Shown in pieces: positions 1 to 8,703 of a stretch of DNA of 38,611 nt. This DNA comes from Clostridia bacterium (GTDB lineage: Bacteria; Bacillota; Clostridia; Oscillospirales; Acutalibacteraceae): the NCBI GenBank assembly GCA_017521125.1, contig JAFXDV010000016.1, positions 1 through 38,611 on the forward strand. Direction: 5' to 3'. Position numbers and translations under genes: made by a program. Below the pieces are notes generated by a model. It had not been told where the DNA came from, did not search any database, and saw only the letters and a list, made by a program, of their open reading frames with translations. Positions within the stretch are counted from its first letter, which is position 1, and each line of letters starts with the position of its first letter.

Positions 1-5
1 AGCAA

Positions 6-1982
6 ATGGCAAAAAGAACACTGGAAACACTCCAAAAACGTTATTCCTCACGTCACAACTCAGGCAGTATGAGAGGAATGGGTGGTCCACGTGGCGGTGG
101 CCCGGGAGCTCGGGCTCGTGCTATGGGCGGCGGAAAACCTAAAAATACTGCTCACACCATAAAGAGACTCTTCTCCTACGTTGGCAAATATCCTTTAAGG
201 CTCCTTCTTGTTGGAATTTGTATGCTTACTAGCGCCGTAACCTCTCTTATCGGCTCATTTATCCTCTTCCCTATTATTAACCGCATTGCAGGGGTTCCCA
301 CCACCATAAGCGCAGGCGTTTTAGCCGTTAAAATCGACGGTGTTATTGAGAGTGCAACAAGAATTCCTTTTATATCCGACGTTATGGCGCACAACCGTTT
401 TTCTGAAATTATGACCTATCTTCTCGCCGCTTGTATAATTATGCTTTTAGTATATTTGGTTGGTATTGCATCCAACTATTTACAGGCTCGTCTTATGCTT
501 TCTGTTTCTCAGAACAGTATCGTAAAGATACGTGAAGACTTGTTCAACAAGCTTCAGGCTTTGCCTGTTAAATACTTTGATACCAACCCCACAGGCGAGG
601 TTATGAGCCGTTTCACCAATGACGTTGACAACATTGACGTTATGCTCAACAATTCCCTTACAGGTCTTGTTTCGGGAGTAATCTCCCTTGTTGGTACCTT
701 TGTGTTTATGATTACTACCAACTGGGTTTTAACCATTGTTACTATTGTGTTTATTCCTATATTTACATTTGCTTGTTCCACTATTGCTAAATTTTCACAC
801 AAGTATTATTCATCACAACAGGCGGCTTTAGGCTCGGTTAACGGTTATATTGAAGAGACCGTTACGGGACAAAAGGTTGTTAAGGTGTTTAACCACGAAG
901 AAACCTGCTTGGAAGAATTTAATCTTTTAAATGATGACCTTAGAGATAAGCAGTTTAAGGCTCAGTTCTATGGCGGCATAATGGGTCCGATTATGCACAA
1001 CACAAGCCAAATCAGTTATGCCGTGACCTTAGGAATCGGTGGTATTATGATGTGTGTTGGCAATTTTACACCAGGTGCCCTTACTGTATTTGCCAACTAT
1101 TCAAAGCAATTCAGTATGCCTATAAATATGTTGTCTCAACAAACCTCAACCATTTTTGCTGCCCTTGCAGGAGCCGAAAGAGTTTTTGCAGTTATGGACG
1201 CTACACCTGAGGCTGATGAGGACAGTCCTTGCCAGTTCCCCAGCGAAATTAAAGGCGAGGTAGTATTAGAAAACGTAACCTTTGGATATAATCCTGACAA
1301 GACTATCTTGAAAAATATTTCCCTTTATGCTAAAAAGGGTCAGAAAATCGCCTTTGTTGGCTCTACCGGCGCAGGAAAAACCACAATTACTAACCTGCTT
1401 AACAGATTTTACGACATTAAGGAAGGCACCATTACCATTGACGGTATAAACATTAAAGATTTAGACCGTGAATTCCTCAGAAAAAATATTGCTATGGTTT
1501 TACAAGACACTCATCTCTTCTCAGGAACGATTATTGAAAATATTCGATACGGCAGACTTGACGCCACCGACGAGGAAGTTATTGCCGCCGCAAAAACCGC
1601 AAGTGCTCACTCATTTATTACTCGACTTGAAAACGGATATAACACCGTTATAAAGGGAGATGGCGCTAATCTTTCTCAAGGTCAAAGGCAGCTGCTCAAT
1701 ATTGCAAGAGCGGCACTTTCTAAAGCTCCAATATTGGTGCTTGACGAGGCTACAAGTTCGGTTGACACACGAACAGAGAAGCATATTGAAAAAGGTATGG
1801 ACCGACTAATGAGCGACCGTACCACCTTTGTGATTGCCCACAGACTTTCTACTGTTCGAAACGCAAATGCCATTATGGTGCTTGAAAAGGGCGAAATAAT
1901 CGAGCGAGGCGACCATAAGGATCTCCTTGATTTAAAGGGCAGATACTTTGAACTTTATACAGGTAAAAAAGAACTTGAATAA
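6..1982 (+). CDS. ABC exporter half-transporter, fused permease and ATPase
   Basis: This is a type IV (MsbA/BmrA-like) ABC exporter half that should dimerise in the cytoplasmic membrane and use ATP to export a lipid, drug or peptide; the substrate cannot be read from sequence. A Gly/Arg-rich N-terminal tail (residues about 18-45) precedes a six-helix permease domain (about 55-370). The nucleotide-binding domain has Walker A GSTGAGKT (about 452-459), the signature LSQGQ (about 556), Walker B ILVLDEA (about 575-581) and the H-loop IAHRLS (about 612). At 658 residues it is slightly long because of the tail. Only five bases precede the ATG, so its ribosome binding site and any upstream partner are outside the window. 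Exporters with such Gly/Arg-rich tails are often the second gene of a heterodimeric pair, so a partner just upstream is likely (inference). A strong bidirectional terminator follows. Confidence 0.93.
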   Translation: MAKRTLETLQKRYSSRHNSGSMRGMGGPRGGGPGARARAMGGGKPKNTAHTIKRLFSYVGKYPLRLLLVGICMLTSAVTSLIGSFILFPIINRIAGVPTTISAGVLAVKIDGVIESATRIPFISDVMAHNRFSEIMTYLLAACIIMLLVYLVGIASNYLQARLMLSVSQNSIVKIREDLFNKLQALPVKYFDTNPTGEVMSRFTNDVDNIDVMLNNSLTGLVSGVISLVGTFVFMITTNWVLTIVTIVFIPIFTFACSTIAKFSHKYYSSQQAALGSVNGYIEETVTGQKVVKVFNHEETCLEEFNLLNDDLRDKQFKAQFYGGIMGPIMHNTSQISYAVTLGIGGIMMCVGNFTPGALTVFANYSKQFSMPINMLSQQTSTIFAALAGAERVFAVMDATPEADEDSPCQFPSEIKGEVVLENVTFGYNPDKTILKNISLYAKKGQKIAFVGSTGAGKTTITNLLNRFYDIKEGTITIDGINIKDLDREFLRKNIAMVLQDTHLFSGTIIENIRYGRLDATDEEVIAAAKTASAHSFITRLENGYNTVIKGDGANLSQGQRQLLNIARAALSKAPILVLDEATSSVDTRTEKHIEKGMDRLMSDRTTFVIAHRLSTVRNANAIMVLEKGEIIERGDHKDLLDLKGRYFELYTGKKELE

Positions 1983-1987
1983 AAGTA

Positions 1988-2017
1988 AAAACCGCAATCT
2001 TTCGATTGCGGTTTTTT
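1988..2017. terminator. Bidirectional intrinsic terminator
   Basis: A 12-bp perfect stem, AAAACCGCAATC with GATTGCGGTTTT, closes a TTTC loop. It has a T run on the plus side and an A run on the other. It lies between the convergent ABC exporter and argF genes and should stop transcription from both sides. Confidence 0.9.
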
Positions 2018-2018
2018 A

Positions 2019-2924
2019 TTATCCAAGTAGTTTAACAAGCACGGCTTTTTGTGCGTGGAGGCGGTTTTCTGCCTCGGCAAAAATTTCATTTGCGTGTGCT
2101 TCAAATACCTTAGCGGTAATCTCCTCTTCCCTATGAGCAGGAAGACAGTGCTGAACCATTGCATCAGGCTTTGTAACACTCATTACCTCGTCGTTGATTT
2201 GGTAACCCTCAAATATCTTTTTACGCTCAGCCATTTCGTTTTCTTGTCCCATAGACGCCCAAACGTCTGTATAGACAACGTCGCTATCCTTAGCGGCCTC
2301 TAAGATATTATCGGTGCAAACAAACTCTCCATTTGCTTTAGCCCACTCCATAATTTCTTTGTCAGGCTCGTAGCCTTCAGGACAGGCAACGCTTACCTTC
2401 ATACCCATTTTTATACCGCCGACAATAAGGCTATTTGCCATATTGTTGCCGTCTCCGATGTAGCACATCTTTTTACCCTCAAAGGAACCTTTAAACTCTC
2501 TGAAGGTCTGAAGGTCTGCTAGAACTTGACAGGGGTGACAATAATCGGTAAGTCCATTAATTATGGGGATAGAGCCATACTCTGCTAATGCTTCAACCTC
2601 TTTTTGTTCAAAGGTTCTTATCATAATTCCATCAAGATATCCTGAGAGAACTCTTGCGGTATCCTCAACAGGCTCTCCTCTTCCTATTTGTAGGTCACGT
2701 GAACTTAGGAATAGCGCAGAGCCGCCTAAATCATACATTCCGACCTCAAAGGAAACCCTTGTTCTTGTGGAGGACTTTTGGAATATCATACCAAGGGTTT
2801 TACCCTTTAATATATGATGCTCTATTCCGTTCTTTTTTTCATATTTAAGCTTATCTGCAAGGTCTAAAATCTCTGTGATTTCTTGCCTTGACAAATCCAT
2901 AAGCTTTAGTAAATGTTTAGCCAT
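2019..2924 (-). CDS. argF: Ornithine carbamoyltransferase
   Basis: It transfers the carbamoyl group of carbamoyl phosphate to ornithine to give citrulline, the step before ArgG in arginine biosynthesis, as a cytoplasmic trimer. Visible family signatures are STRTR (residues 52-56, carbamoyl-phosphate binding), HPCQ (130-133) and HCLPAHR (259-265, ornithine site). The length of 301 residues is normal. The ATG overlaps the argG stop by one base (TAATG), so it is the second gene of an argGF operon and probably translationally coupled. A catabolic OTC is the alternative, but linkage to argG and an ArgR-type operator upstream favour the anabolic enzyme. Confidence 0.96.
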   Translation of the reverse strand: MAKHLLKLMDLSRQEITEILDLADKLKYEKKNGIEHHILKGKTLGMIFQKSSTRTRVSFEVGMYDLGGSALFLSSRDLQIGRGEPVEDTARVLSGYLDGIMIRTFEQKEVEALAEYGSIPIINGLTDYCHPCQVLADLQTFREFKGSFEGKKMCYIGDGNNMANSLIVGGIKMGMKVSVACPEGYEPDKEIMEWAKANGEFVCTDNILEAAKDSDVVYTDVWASMGQENEMAERKKIFEGYQINDEVMSVTKPDAMVQHCLPAHREEEITAKVFEAHANEIFAEAENRLHAQKAVLVKLLG

Positions 2925-4156
2925 TATTTATTACCTCTTTTAGCGTCAAGCATTGCTTTAACCTTAATGGGTAAGCCGAAGAGGTTAATAAAGCCTGCAG
3001 AATCGGTCTGATCGTAAACTCCGCCATCATCACCGAATGAAGCTACTTCCTCATCATAGAGGGTATATGGAGAGGTTACGCCTGCATTTATAATGTTGCC
3101 CTTATAAAGTTTAACCTTTACGTCGCCTGTAACGGTTTCCTGAGTCTTATCAACAAAGGCAGAGAGAGCTTCTCTGAGTGGTGTAAACCACTGACCAAAG
3201 TATACAAGCTCGCCGAATTTCTGTGAAACAAGCTTTTTGTAGTGAGAGGTCTCACGGTCAAGGGTAATCATCTCTAAAAGTTCGTGAGCCTTATAGAGAA
3301 TTGCTCCGCCGGGAGTCTCGTAAACGCCACGGCTCTTCATACCAACAAGACGGTTTTCAACAATGTCTAAAAGACCGATACCGTTGGCTCCGCCAAGCTC
3401 GTTAAGTTTTTCAACAATCTGGAGGCCATTCATTTCTACGCCGTCAATAGAGGTAGGAACGCCCTTTTCAAAGTGAATGTTAACGTATGTAGGAGTGTCT
3501 GGCGCCTGTTCAGGAGAAACACTCATCTCCAAGAAGCCTTCTTTATTGTACATAGGCTCATTTGCAGGATCCTCAAGGTCTAAGCCCTCGTGTGAAAGAT
3601 GCCAAACGTTTTTATCCTTAGAATAGTTGGTTTCACGGTTAATTTTCAGAGGAATGTTATGTGACTCGGCATATTCAATCTCTTCCTCACGTGATTTAAT
3701 ATCCCACTCACGCCAAGGAGCAATAATTGCCATTTCAGGCGCAAATGCCTTAAGAGTTAATTCGAAACGAACTTGGTCATTACCCTTTCCTGTACAACCG
3801 TGACAGATTGCATCTGCGCCCTCCTTCTTAGCGATTTCTGCAAGTCCCTTTGCAATGCAAGGACGAGCGTGAGATGTACCGAGGAGATAGGTTTCATAGT
3901 CTGCACCTGCTTTAAGGCAAGGCCAGATATATTCTTCAACATATTCTTGTTTTAAATCAAGAACATAAAGCTTTGATGCACCTGTTGCTATTGCTTTTTC
4001 TTCAAGGCCGTCTAGCTCGGTTCCCTGTCCTACGTCTCCTGAAACTGCAATTACTTCGCAGTTGTTATAATTTTCTTTAAGCCAAGGAATGATAATCGAG
4101 GTGTCAAGACCACCTGAATATGCGAGTATTACTTTTTTAATTTGTTTCTTATCCAT
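2924..4156 (-). CDS. argG: Argininosuccinate synthase
   Basis: It condenses citrulline and aspartate to argininosuccinate with ATP cleaved to AMP and PPi, in the cytoplasm. The N-terminal PP-loop AYSGGLDTS (residues 12-20) is the ATP pyrophosphatase signature, and the 410-residue length is typical. It is the first gene of the argGF operon, with a ribosome binding site (GGAGG) about 8 bases before the ATG. The promoter carries a palindromic ArgR-type operator across its -10, so repression by arginine is expected. The argCJBD and argH genes are not in the window. Confidence 0.97.
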   Translation of the reverse strand: MDKKQIKKVILAYSGGLDTSIIIPWLKENYNNCEVIAVSGDVGQGTELDGLEEKAIATGASKLYVLDLKQEYVEEYIWPCLKAGADYETYLLGTSHARPCIAKGLAEIAKKEGADAICHGCTGKGNDQVRFELTLKAFAPEMAIIAPWREWDIKSREEEIEYAESHNIPLKINRETNYSKDKNVWHLSHEGLDLEDPANEPMYNKEGFLEMSVSPEQAPDTPTYVNIHFEKGVPTSIDGVEMNGLQIVEKLNELGGANGIGLLDIVENRLVGMKSRGVYETPGGAILYKAHELLEMITLDRETSHYKKLVSQKFGELVYFGQWFTPLREALSAFVDKTQETVTGDVKVKLYKGNIINAGVTSPYTLYDEEVASFGDDGGVYDQTDSAGFINLFGLPIKVKAMLDAKRGNK

Positions 4157-4193
4157 TTATATTTCCTCCGAAAATAAATAATTATTAATTCTT

Positions 4194-4230
4194 TATGCAT
4201 AATTATGCATCATTTTTACTACTTTGTCAA
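4194..4230 (-). promoter_or_regulatory. argGF promoter with overlapping ARG-box-like operator
   Basis: Reading on the minus strand, TTGACA (4225-4230) is followed after exactly 17 bases by CATAAT (4202-4207). The -10 lies inside a perfect 16-bp palindrome, ATGCATAATTATGCAT (4195-4210). That palindrome fits the broad ArgR operator consensus TNTGMATWWWWATKCANW at all but the final position. ArgR bound there would block RNA polymerase directly. Operator identity is inferred from the consensus and the gene context. Confidence 0.8.
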
Positions 4231-4255
4231 TACCTTTTTTCAAATTTTAACACAA

Positions 4256-4316
4256 TATGCAATGTTTTTTATAGAAGTATAAGATTTTATGCAAATATGC
4301 AAGATTTTATGCAAAA
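4256..4316. repeat. Cluster of TATGCAA half-sites with a 20-bp tandem repeat
   Basis: TATGCAA occurs at 4256, 4288, 4296 and 4308, just upstream of the argG -35. Two tandem 20-base units start at 4281 and 4301 and share their first 15 bases (AAGATTTTATGCAAA). The motif resembles one arm of the downstream palindrome. Auxiliary ArgR binding is possible, but half-site spacing does not match a standard ARG box. Confidence 0.5.
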
Positions 4317-4320
4317 TAAG

Positions 4321-4345
4321 AGAGTCTAAGTTTTCCTTAGACTCT
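4321..4345 (-). terminator. Intrinsic terminator after clpX
   Basis: A perfect 10-bp stem, AGAGTCTAAG with CTTAGACTCT, has a five-base loop and lies just downstream of the clpX stop. The following T tract on the minus strand is modest (CTTATTTT). It separates the tig-clpP-clpX operon from argGF. Confidence 0.75.
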
Positions 4346-4351
4346 TTAATC

Positions 4352-5593
4352 TTATTTCTTAATAATAATGGGTTCTTTAGTCTCAACCGCTTGGGCGTTG
4401 ACTAAAACTTTTCTTATTCCCTTCATTGATGGAGCTTCAAACATTGTATTTTGTAGAATGGACTCCAAAATGGAACGAAGTCCTCTTGCTCCTGTTTTAC
4501 GCTCGATGGTCAGGTCAGCAATTTTTTCTAATGCTTCTTCTTCAAATTCAAGCTCGATTCCATCTAAGGCGAAAAGCGCCTGATACTGCTTAATGATAGA
4601 ATTTTTAGGTTCGGTCATAATTTTGACCAACATTTCCCTATCCATTCCCGAAAGGGCAGCAATCACAGGGATTCTTCCAACAAGCTCAGGAATTATGCCA
4701 AACTTTACAAGGTCTCTATGGATAATTTCCTTGTAGCAGTCTGCTTCCATTTCCTTCTTAGATTTTACCTCCTGCTCAAAGCCAAGGCTTGAGCCTCCCT
4801 TACGGCGCTCAACAATTTTCCCTATTCCATCAAAGGCACCGCCGCAAATAAACAAAATGTTTGTTGTGTTTATTGGGATAAACTCTTGTTGGGGGTGCTT
4901 TCTTCCACCCTGTGGCGGAACGTTTGCAACCGTACCTTCAAGTATTTTAAGGAGTGCTTGTTGTACTCCCTCACCACTTACGTCACGGGTAATTGAGGTG
5001 TTTTCGCTCTTTCGTGCGATTTTATCTATTTCGTCAATATAGATAATGCCTCTCTCAGCCTTTGCAATATCGTAGTCGGCGGCCTGTATGAGACGGAGCA
5101 GAATATTTTCTACATCCTCTCCTACGTAACCTGCTTCGGTTAATGTTGTAGCATCGGTCATTGCAAATGGAACATTTAAAGATTTAGCCAAAGTCTGGGC
5201 CAAAAGAGTTTTACCTACACCGGTTGGACCTAAGAGTAAAACGTTACTCTTGTTTAACTCGACGTCGGAATTTTCAGCTTTGAATATTCTCTTGTAATGA
5301 TTATATACTGCAACCGAAAGGGTAATTTTGGCTTCTTCCTGACCGATAACATATTCGTCAAGCAGAGCCTTGATATCCTTTGGCTTTGGAAGAATAAACT
5401 CTTCTTCAGCTTTTTTGCCCTTGCGCTTAGGTTTTTCTACCATTTCTTCAGGGTAAAGAAGAGAACTGCAAAATTCTACACACTCGTCACAAATGTAAAC
5501 TCCCGGACCTTCAATAAGTCGGTTTACTTGCGAGTCCTCTTTACCGCAAAAGGAGCAGCAAATTTTTTTATTGGTATTTTTGTCTGACGGCAT
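4352..5593 (-). CDS. clpX: ATP-dependent Clp protease, unfoldase subunit ClpX
   Basis: This AAA+ unfoldase recognises tagged proteins, unfolds them with ATP and threads them into ClpP. The N-terminal zinc-binding domain shows C13-X2-C16 and C35-X2-C38. Walker A is GPTGVGKT (residues 122-129), the pore loop region is GYVGEDVE, and the Walker B segment is [10 protein letters not shown]. The length of 413 residues is normal. It lies 12 bases downstream of clpP and is the last gene of tig-clpP-clpX, the common bacterial order, followed by a terminator. Confidence 0.98.
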   Translation of the reverse strand: MPSDKNTNKKICCSFCGKEDSQVNRLIEGPGVYICDECVEFCSSLLYPEEMVEKPKRKGKKAEEEFILPKPKDIKALLDEYVIGQEEAKITLSVAVYNHYKRIFKAENSDVELNKSNVLLLGPTGVGKTLLAQTLAKSLNVPFAMTDATTLTEAGYVGEDVENILLRLIQAADYDIAKAERGIIYIDEIDKIARKSENTSITRDVSGEGVQQALLKILEGTVANVPPQGGRKHPQQEFIPINTTNILFICGGAFDGIGKIVERRKGGSSLGFEQEVKSKKEMEADCYKEIIHRDLVKFGIIPELVGRIPVIAALSGMDREMLVKIMTEPKNSIIKQYQALFALDGIELEFEEEALEKIADLTIERKTGARGLRSILESILQNTMFEAPSMKGIRKVLVNAQAVETKEPIIIKK

Positions 5594-5605
5594 TTTATAC
5601 CTCTT

Positions 5606-6193
5606 TTATCTCTTTTCTATTACCTTATCAATAAGACCGTATTCCATAGCCTCGTAAGCCGACATAAAGTTGTCACGTTCTGTATCACGTTCAATTGTCT
5701 CAAGAGGCTTACCTGTTGCATCTGCAAGGATTTTGTTAATGGTGCTTCGTGTCTTTTCAATATGACGTGCGTGAATAAGAATATCGGTAGCCTGACCCTC
5801 TGCAGAGCCTAAAGGCTGATGAATCATAATCTCACTGTTAGGAAGAGCAAGGCGTTTGCCCTTTGTTCCTGCGGAAAGTAGGAATGCACCCATACTTGCA
5901 GCCATACCGATACAGATGGTACTAACGTCACATTTAATATAACGCATAGTATCGTAAATTGCCATTCCTGCAGAAACGCTTCCACCAGGGGAATTAATAT
6001 AGAAGCTTATATCTTTTTCAGGGTCCTGTCCCTCAAGATATAAAAGCTGTGCAATTATAATGCTAGCCGAAGCGTTGTCCACTTTATCGGAAAGCATTAT
6101 AATACGGTCGTTAAGAAGACGTGAGAAGATATCGTAAGAACGCTCTCCTCTGCTTGTCTGTTCTACTACGTAAGGAACTAAGTTCATATCCAT
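5606..6193 (-). CDS. clpP: ATP-dependent Clp protease proteolytic subunit
   Basis: This serine peptidase forms the two-ring ClpP barrel that degrades substrates fed by ClpX. The catalytic triad is visible as S100 (in GMAASMGAF), H125 (in MIHQPLG) and D174 (in TERD), with the family's usual spacing. The length of 195 residues is standard. It lies between tig and clpX on the minus strand. Only one clpP occurs here. Confidence 0.98.
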   Translation of the reverse strand: MDMNLVPYVVEQTSRGERSYDIFSRLLNDRIIMLSDKVDNASASIIIAQLLYLEGQDPEKDISFYINSPGGSVSAGMAIYDTMRYIKCDVSTICIGMAASMGAFLLSAGTKGKRLALPNSEIMIHQPLGSAEGQATDILIHARHIEKTRSTINKILADATGKPLETIERDTERDNFMSAYEAMEYGLIDKVIEKR

Positions 6194-6245
6194 TTAAAAT
6201 CACCTCATAAATTATTATGAACACGCAAGATAATTTATAAACAAA

Positions 6246-7640
6246 TTATTCTGCTTTAGTCTCTTCTGCTTTTTCTTCTGCTTTAGGAGCAGCCTTCTTC
6301 TTTGGAGCAGCCTTTTTCTTAGGAGCAGGCTTTTCCTCTACAGGTGTTTTCTCGGTTACATCCTTAATCTTTGCAGTTGACTTTACAAGGTCAATAGCCT
6401 TATTCATTTGAAGGTCACGCTTAACATCCTTCTCAGCAATAGCAGCCTTAACCTGAGCTGCCTCTACGCCATAGCTTTCTGCGAGTTTTGTATATTCTGC
6501 TTCAATTTCCTCTGCAGTAATCTCAAAGTTTTCAAGCTCAACAATTTTTTCCATAGCAAGACGCATTTTAACCTGTGCTTCGCTCTGAGGACGGAAGGTT
6601 TTCTTCATATCCTCAACTGTAGAGCCTGTATATTTAAGGTAGGTTTCTAAGTCCATACCCTGACTTCTAAGTCTGTAGTCAAACTCTCTAACACTTTCAT
6701 TAGCTCTGCTTTCGAACATTGCCTCAGGAATTTCTGCCTTCATTGACTCTACAACTTTGCCGATAAGCTGATTTTCAACGTCTTCATCGGCCATCTTGTC
6801 TTTACGCTCTAAAGCTTTTTTCTTAAGGTCTTCCTTAAGCTCTGCTAATGTATCAAATTCGCTTACATCTTTAGCAAACTCATCATCGGCAACAGGTAAT
6901 TCCTTAGCCTTGATTTCGTAAAGCTTTGTCTTGAAGGTAGCCTCTTTGCCTGCAAGCTCTTCTGCATGATAGTCCTCAGGGAAGGTTACAACAACGTCAA
7001 ACTCGTCGCCGGTGTTATGGCCAACGATCTGCTCTTCAAAGCCTGGGATAAATTGACCTGAGCCTAAGGTTAAGGTGTGTCCCTCTGCCTTGCCGCCATC
7101 GAAAGCAACGCCATCAACAAAGCCCTCAAAGTCAATTACGGTCATATCGTCCATTGCAGCTGCACGGTCAGTAACAGTTACAATTCTTGAATTGCGGTCC
7201 TGAAGTCTTTTGATTTCTTCTTCAATTTCTTCGTCTGTGCAGGTAGAAATAACTCTTTCTGCTTCAAGTCCCTTATAGTCGCCGAGAGTAACCTCAGGTT
7301 CAACAGTTAAAGTTACCTTGAACTCTACGCCGTCCTTAGCGATTTTAACAAGGTCAAACTTCATTTCATCATCAACGATAACAACGCCTGCTTCTTCAGC
7401 TGCTGCTTCAAGAGCATCTGCATAAAGAAGGTTAAGAGCATCCTCAAAGAAAACCTCTTCTCCGTAGTACTTCTCAATAATGTTTAAAGGAGCTTTACCC
7501 TTTCTGAAACCGGGAACGCTAATCTTTCCTCTGTTCTTTTTGTAAACCTGCGCAATAGCGTCGCAGAAGGTTGCTCCATCAATAGTAATTTCCAATTCGT
7601 ATCTGTTGGTATCAACCTTGGTAGATTTTTTCAAACTCAT
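6246..7640 (-). CDS. tig: Trigger factor with Lys/Ala/Pro-rich C-terminal tail
   Basis: This ribosome-bound chaperone and prolyl isomerase shelters nascent chains at the exit tunnel. The ribosome-docking signature GFRKGKAP is at residues 44-51, followed by the FKBP-type domain in the middle and the helical chaperone domain. At 464 residues it exceeds the usual length of about 430 because of a low-complexity tail (about 430-464) built from APKKKA repeats and ending in Glu/Lys/Ala. The tail looks like an H1-type basic extension of unknown role. It heads the tig-clpP-clpX operon behind a recognisable promoter, and its start has a good GGAGG site. Confidence 0.96.
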   Translation of the reverse strand: MSLKKSTKVDTNRYELEITIDGATFCDAIAQVYKKNRGKISVPGFRKGKAPLNIIEKYYGEEVFFEDALNLLYADALEAAAEEAGVVIVDDEMKFDLVKIAKDGVEFKVTLTVEPEVTLGDYKGLEAERVISTCTDEEIEEEIKRLQDRNSRIVTVTDRAAAMDDMTVIDFEGFVDGVAFDGGKAEGHTLTLGSGQFIPGFEEQIVGHNTGDEFDVVVTFPEDYHAEELAGKEATFKTKLYEIKAKELPVADDEFAKDVSEFDTLAELKEDLKKKALERKDKMADEDVENQLIGKVVESMKAEIPEAMFESRANESVREFDYRLRSQGMDLETYLKYTGSTVEDMKKTFRPQSEAQVKMRLAMEKIVELENFEITAEEIEAEYTKLAESYGVEAAQVKAAIAEKDVKRDLQMNKAIDLVKSTAKIKDVTEKTPVEEKPAPKKKAAPKKKAAPKAEEKAEETKAE

Positions 7641-7671
7641 AATTTTTTACCTCCGAAAGTTATCTCATAGT

Positions 7672-7700
7672 ATTGTAACACATATATGCAAAATTTTCCA
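7672..7700 (-). promoter_or_regulatory. Probable tig-clpP-clpX promoter
   Basis: On the minus strand TGGAAA (7695-7700, four of six consensus bases) and TACAAT (7672-7677, five of six) are 17 bases apart, about 30 bases before the tig start. No CtsR-like heptad repeat was seen. Confidence 0.55.
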
Positions 7701-7719
7701 CATATTTTTTTATTTTTTA

Positions 7720-8397
7720 TTAATATATTAAATAAGGTGTAAAATCTAAGCAATCGCAAGAGATTAATTTTAGTTTTATTCCCTGAATTTCGCCGATTTG
7801 ATTGTTTAAGCCTTTGCCGTGGATATGTCCGTAATAAACGGTTTTTACATCATATTTTTTTAAGATTTCAAGAATCTCATCGCATCTTTCTTCCCCGTAA
7901 GCAGGAGGGAAATGCATAAATACTAAGGGTTCAAGACCCGTCTCTTTTCCTGCTTTTAAAGAAGCTTCAAGACGTGCGGCTTCTCTTGCGATTATTTTTT
8001 TATCGCTTTCCTTCGCAGAAAAGAGCCAGCCCCTTGTTCCGCAAATCGCATATCCCTCGCAGATGATGGCATTATTGAAAACAAAATCTACAGAATTTAT
8101 ATCGTTTTCTTTTAAAAATTTTTTTGTTTTTGAAAGGGTTGACCACCATAAATCATGGTTTCCTTTAAGAAAAATCTTTTTGCCCGGTAAACTTTCAACA
8201 AACTTAAAATCATCAAGAGTTTCCTCAAGCTTTAGTCCCCAGGAAAAATCTCCCGCCATTATAAGTGTATCATCCTCTTTTATGAGCCTTTGCCAATTCG
8301 CTTTAATTCTCTCGGTATAATTATCCCATCCGAAAATATCCATAGGCTTATCGCAACCGAAAGATAGATGCAAATCTGACATAGCATATATACTCAA
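7720..8397 (-). CDS. Calcineurin-like metallophosphoesterase
   Basis: This is a cytoplasmic two-metal phosphoesterase of unknown substrate, resembling the COG1768 group of predicted phosphohydrolases. All metal-binding blocks are present in order: SDLH near the N-terminus, AGDFSW, GNHDLWW, MHFPP and GHIHG. I place the start at a TTG (8395-8397) preceded by AGAAAGAAGG and giving the normal family beginning MSIYAMSDLH, 225 residues in all. An upstream ATG at 8508 in the same frame would add 37 residues unlike the family and would overlap the divergent DUF1540 gene. Confidence 0.85.
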   Translation of the reverse strand: MSIYAMSDLHLSFGCDKPMDIFGWDNYTERIKANWQRLIKEDDTLIMAGDFSWGLKLEETLDDFKFVESLPGKKIFLKGNHDLWWSTLSKTKKFLKENDINSVDFVFNNAIICEGYAICGTRGWLFSAKESDKKIIAREAARLEASLKAGKETGLEPLVFMHFPPAYGEERCDEILEILKKYDVKTVYYGHIHGKGLNNQIGEIQGIKLKLISCDCLDFTPYLIY

Positions 8398-8445
8398 ATT
8401 AAAAGCCTTCTTTCTGAATAAAATCGGTTTTTTTGAAAACAATAA

Positions 8446-8466
8446 TTTTGTCCAAAACGGACAAAA
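8446..8466. promoter_or_regulatory. Inverted repeat before the DUF1540 gene
   Basis: A perfect 8-bp inverted repeat, TTTTGTCC with GGACAAAA, has a five-base loop and ends directly against the GGAGG ribosome binding site at 8467-8471. It sits in the 82-base divergent gap. It could be a repressor site or an mRNA hairpin affecting initiation. No clear promoter was placed. Confidence 0.5.
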
Positions 8467-8479
8467 GGAGGAAATAAAA

Positions 8480-8668
8480 ATGAGCGATTGCAAAAAGGAT
8501 AGCTGCACAGTAGGAAATATTATTTCCGGAATTAAGTGCGACGTTTCAAAGTGTGTTTATCACCGTGAAGGCGATATGTGTCAGGCAGGCTGCATTGAGG
8601 TTGGTCATACAAACTCCGCTTCAAGCAGCGAAACAGCTTGTGTAACCTTTAAGAACAAAGCTGAATAA
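8480..8668 (+). CDS. DUF1540 small cysteine-rich protein
   Basis: This 62-residue protein matches the DUF1540 pattern, with the cysteine core IKCDVSKCVYH, then DMCQAGCIEV and a late TACVTF. The cysteine and histidine layout suggests metal binding, but no function is established for the family. A very strong ribosome binding site (AAAGGAGG) stands 8 bases before the ATG. It is a single-gene unit diverging from the metallophosphoesterase and ending at its own terminator. Low risk of misidentification; the biological role is unknown. Confidence 0.88.
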   Translation: MSDCKKDSCTVGNIISGIKCDVSKCVYHREGDMCQAGCIEVGHTNSASSSETACVTFKNKAE

Positions 8669-8676
8669 CCTCTTTA

Positions 8677-8703
8677 AAAAAACGCCCATCCGGGCGTTTT
8701 TTT
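8677..8703. terminator. Intrinsic terminator between DUF1540 gene and thrC
   Basis: The stem AAAAACGCCC with GGGCGTTTTT closes an ATCC loop, with A and T runs on the two sides. It serves both convergent genes. Confidence 0.88.

Noticed and set aside
4281..4320. Tandem 20-base units as a CRISPR or mobile-element trace
   Set aside because: Only two partial units with no spacers or associated genes; better read as promoter-region binding sites or simple AT-rich repetition.
7700..7740. AT-rich palindromic stretch past the metallophosphoesterase stop as a terminator
   Set aside because: The possible stem has no GC pairs, so it would be too weak to call as an intrinsic terminator.
8398..8508. N-terminal extension of the metallophosphoesterase to an upstream ATG
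   Set aside because: It would overlap the divergent DUF1540 gene, does not resemble the family, and the TTG at 8395-8397 has a better ribosome binding site and the standard N-terminus.
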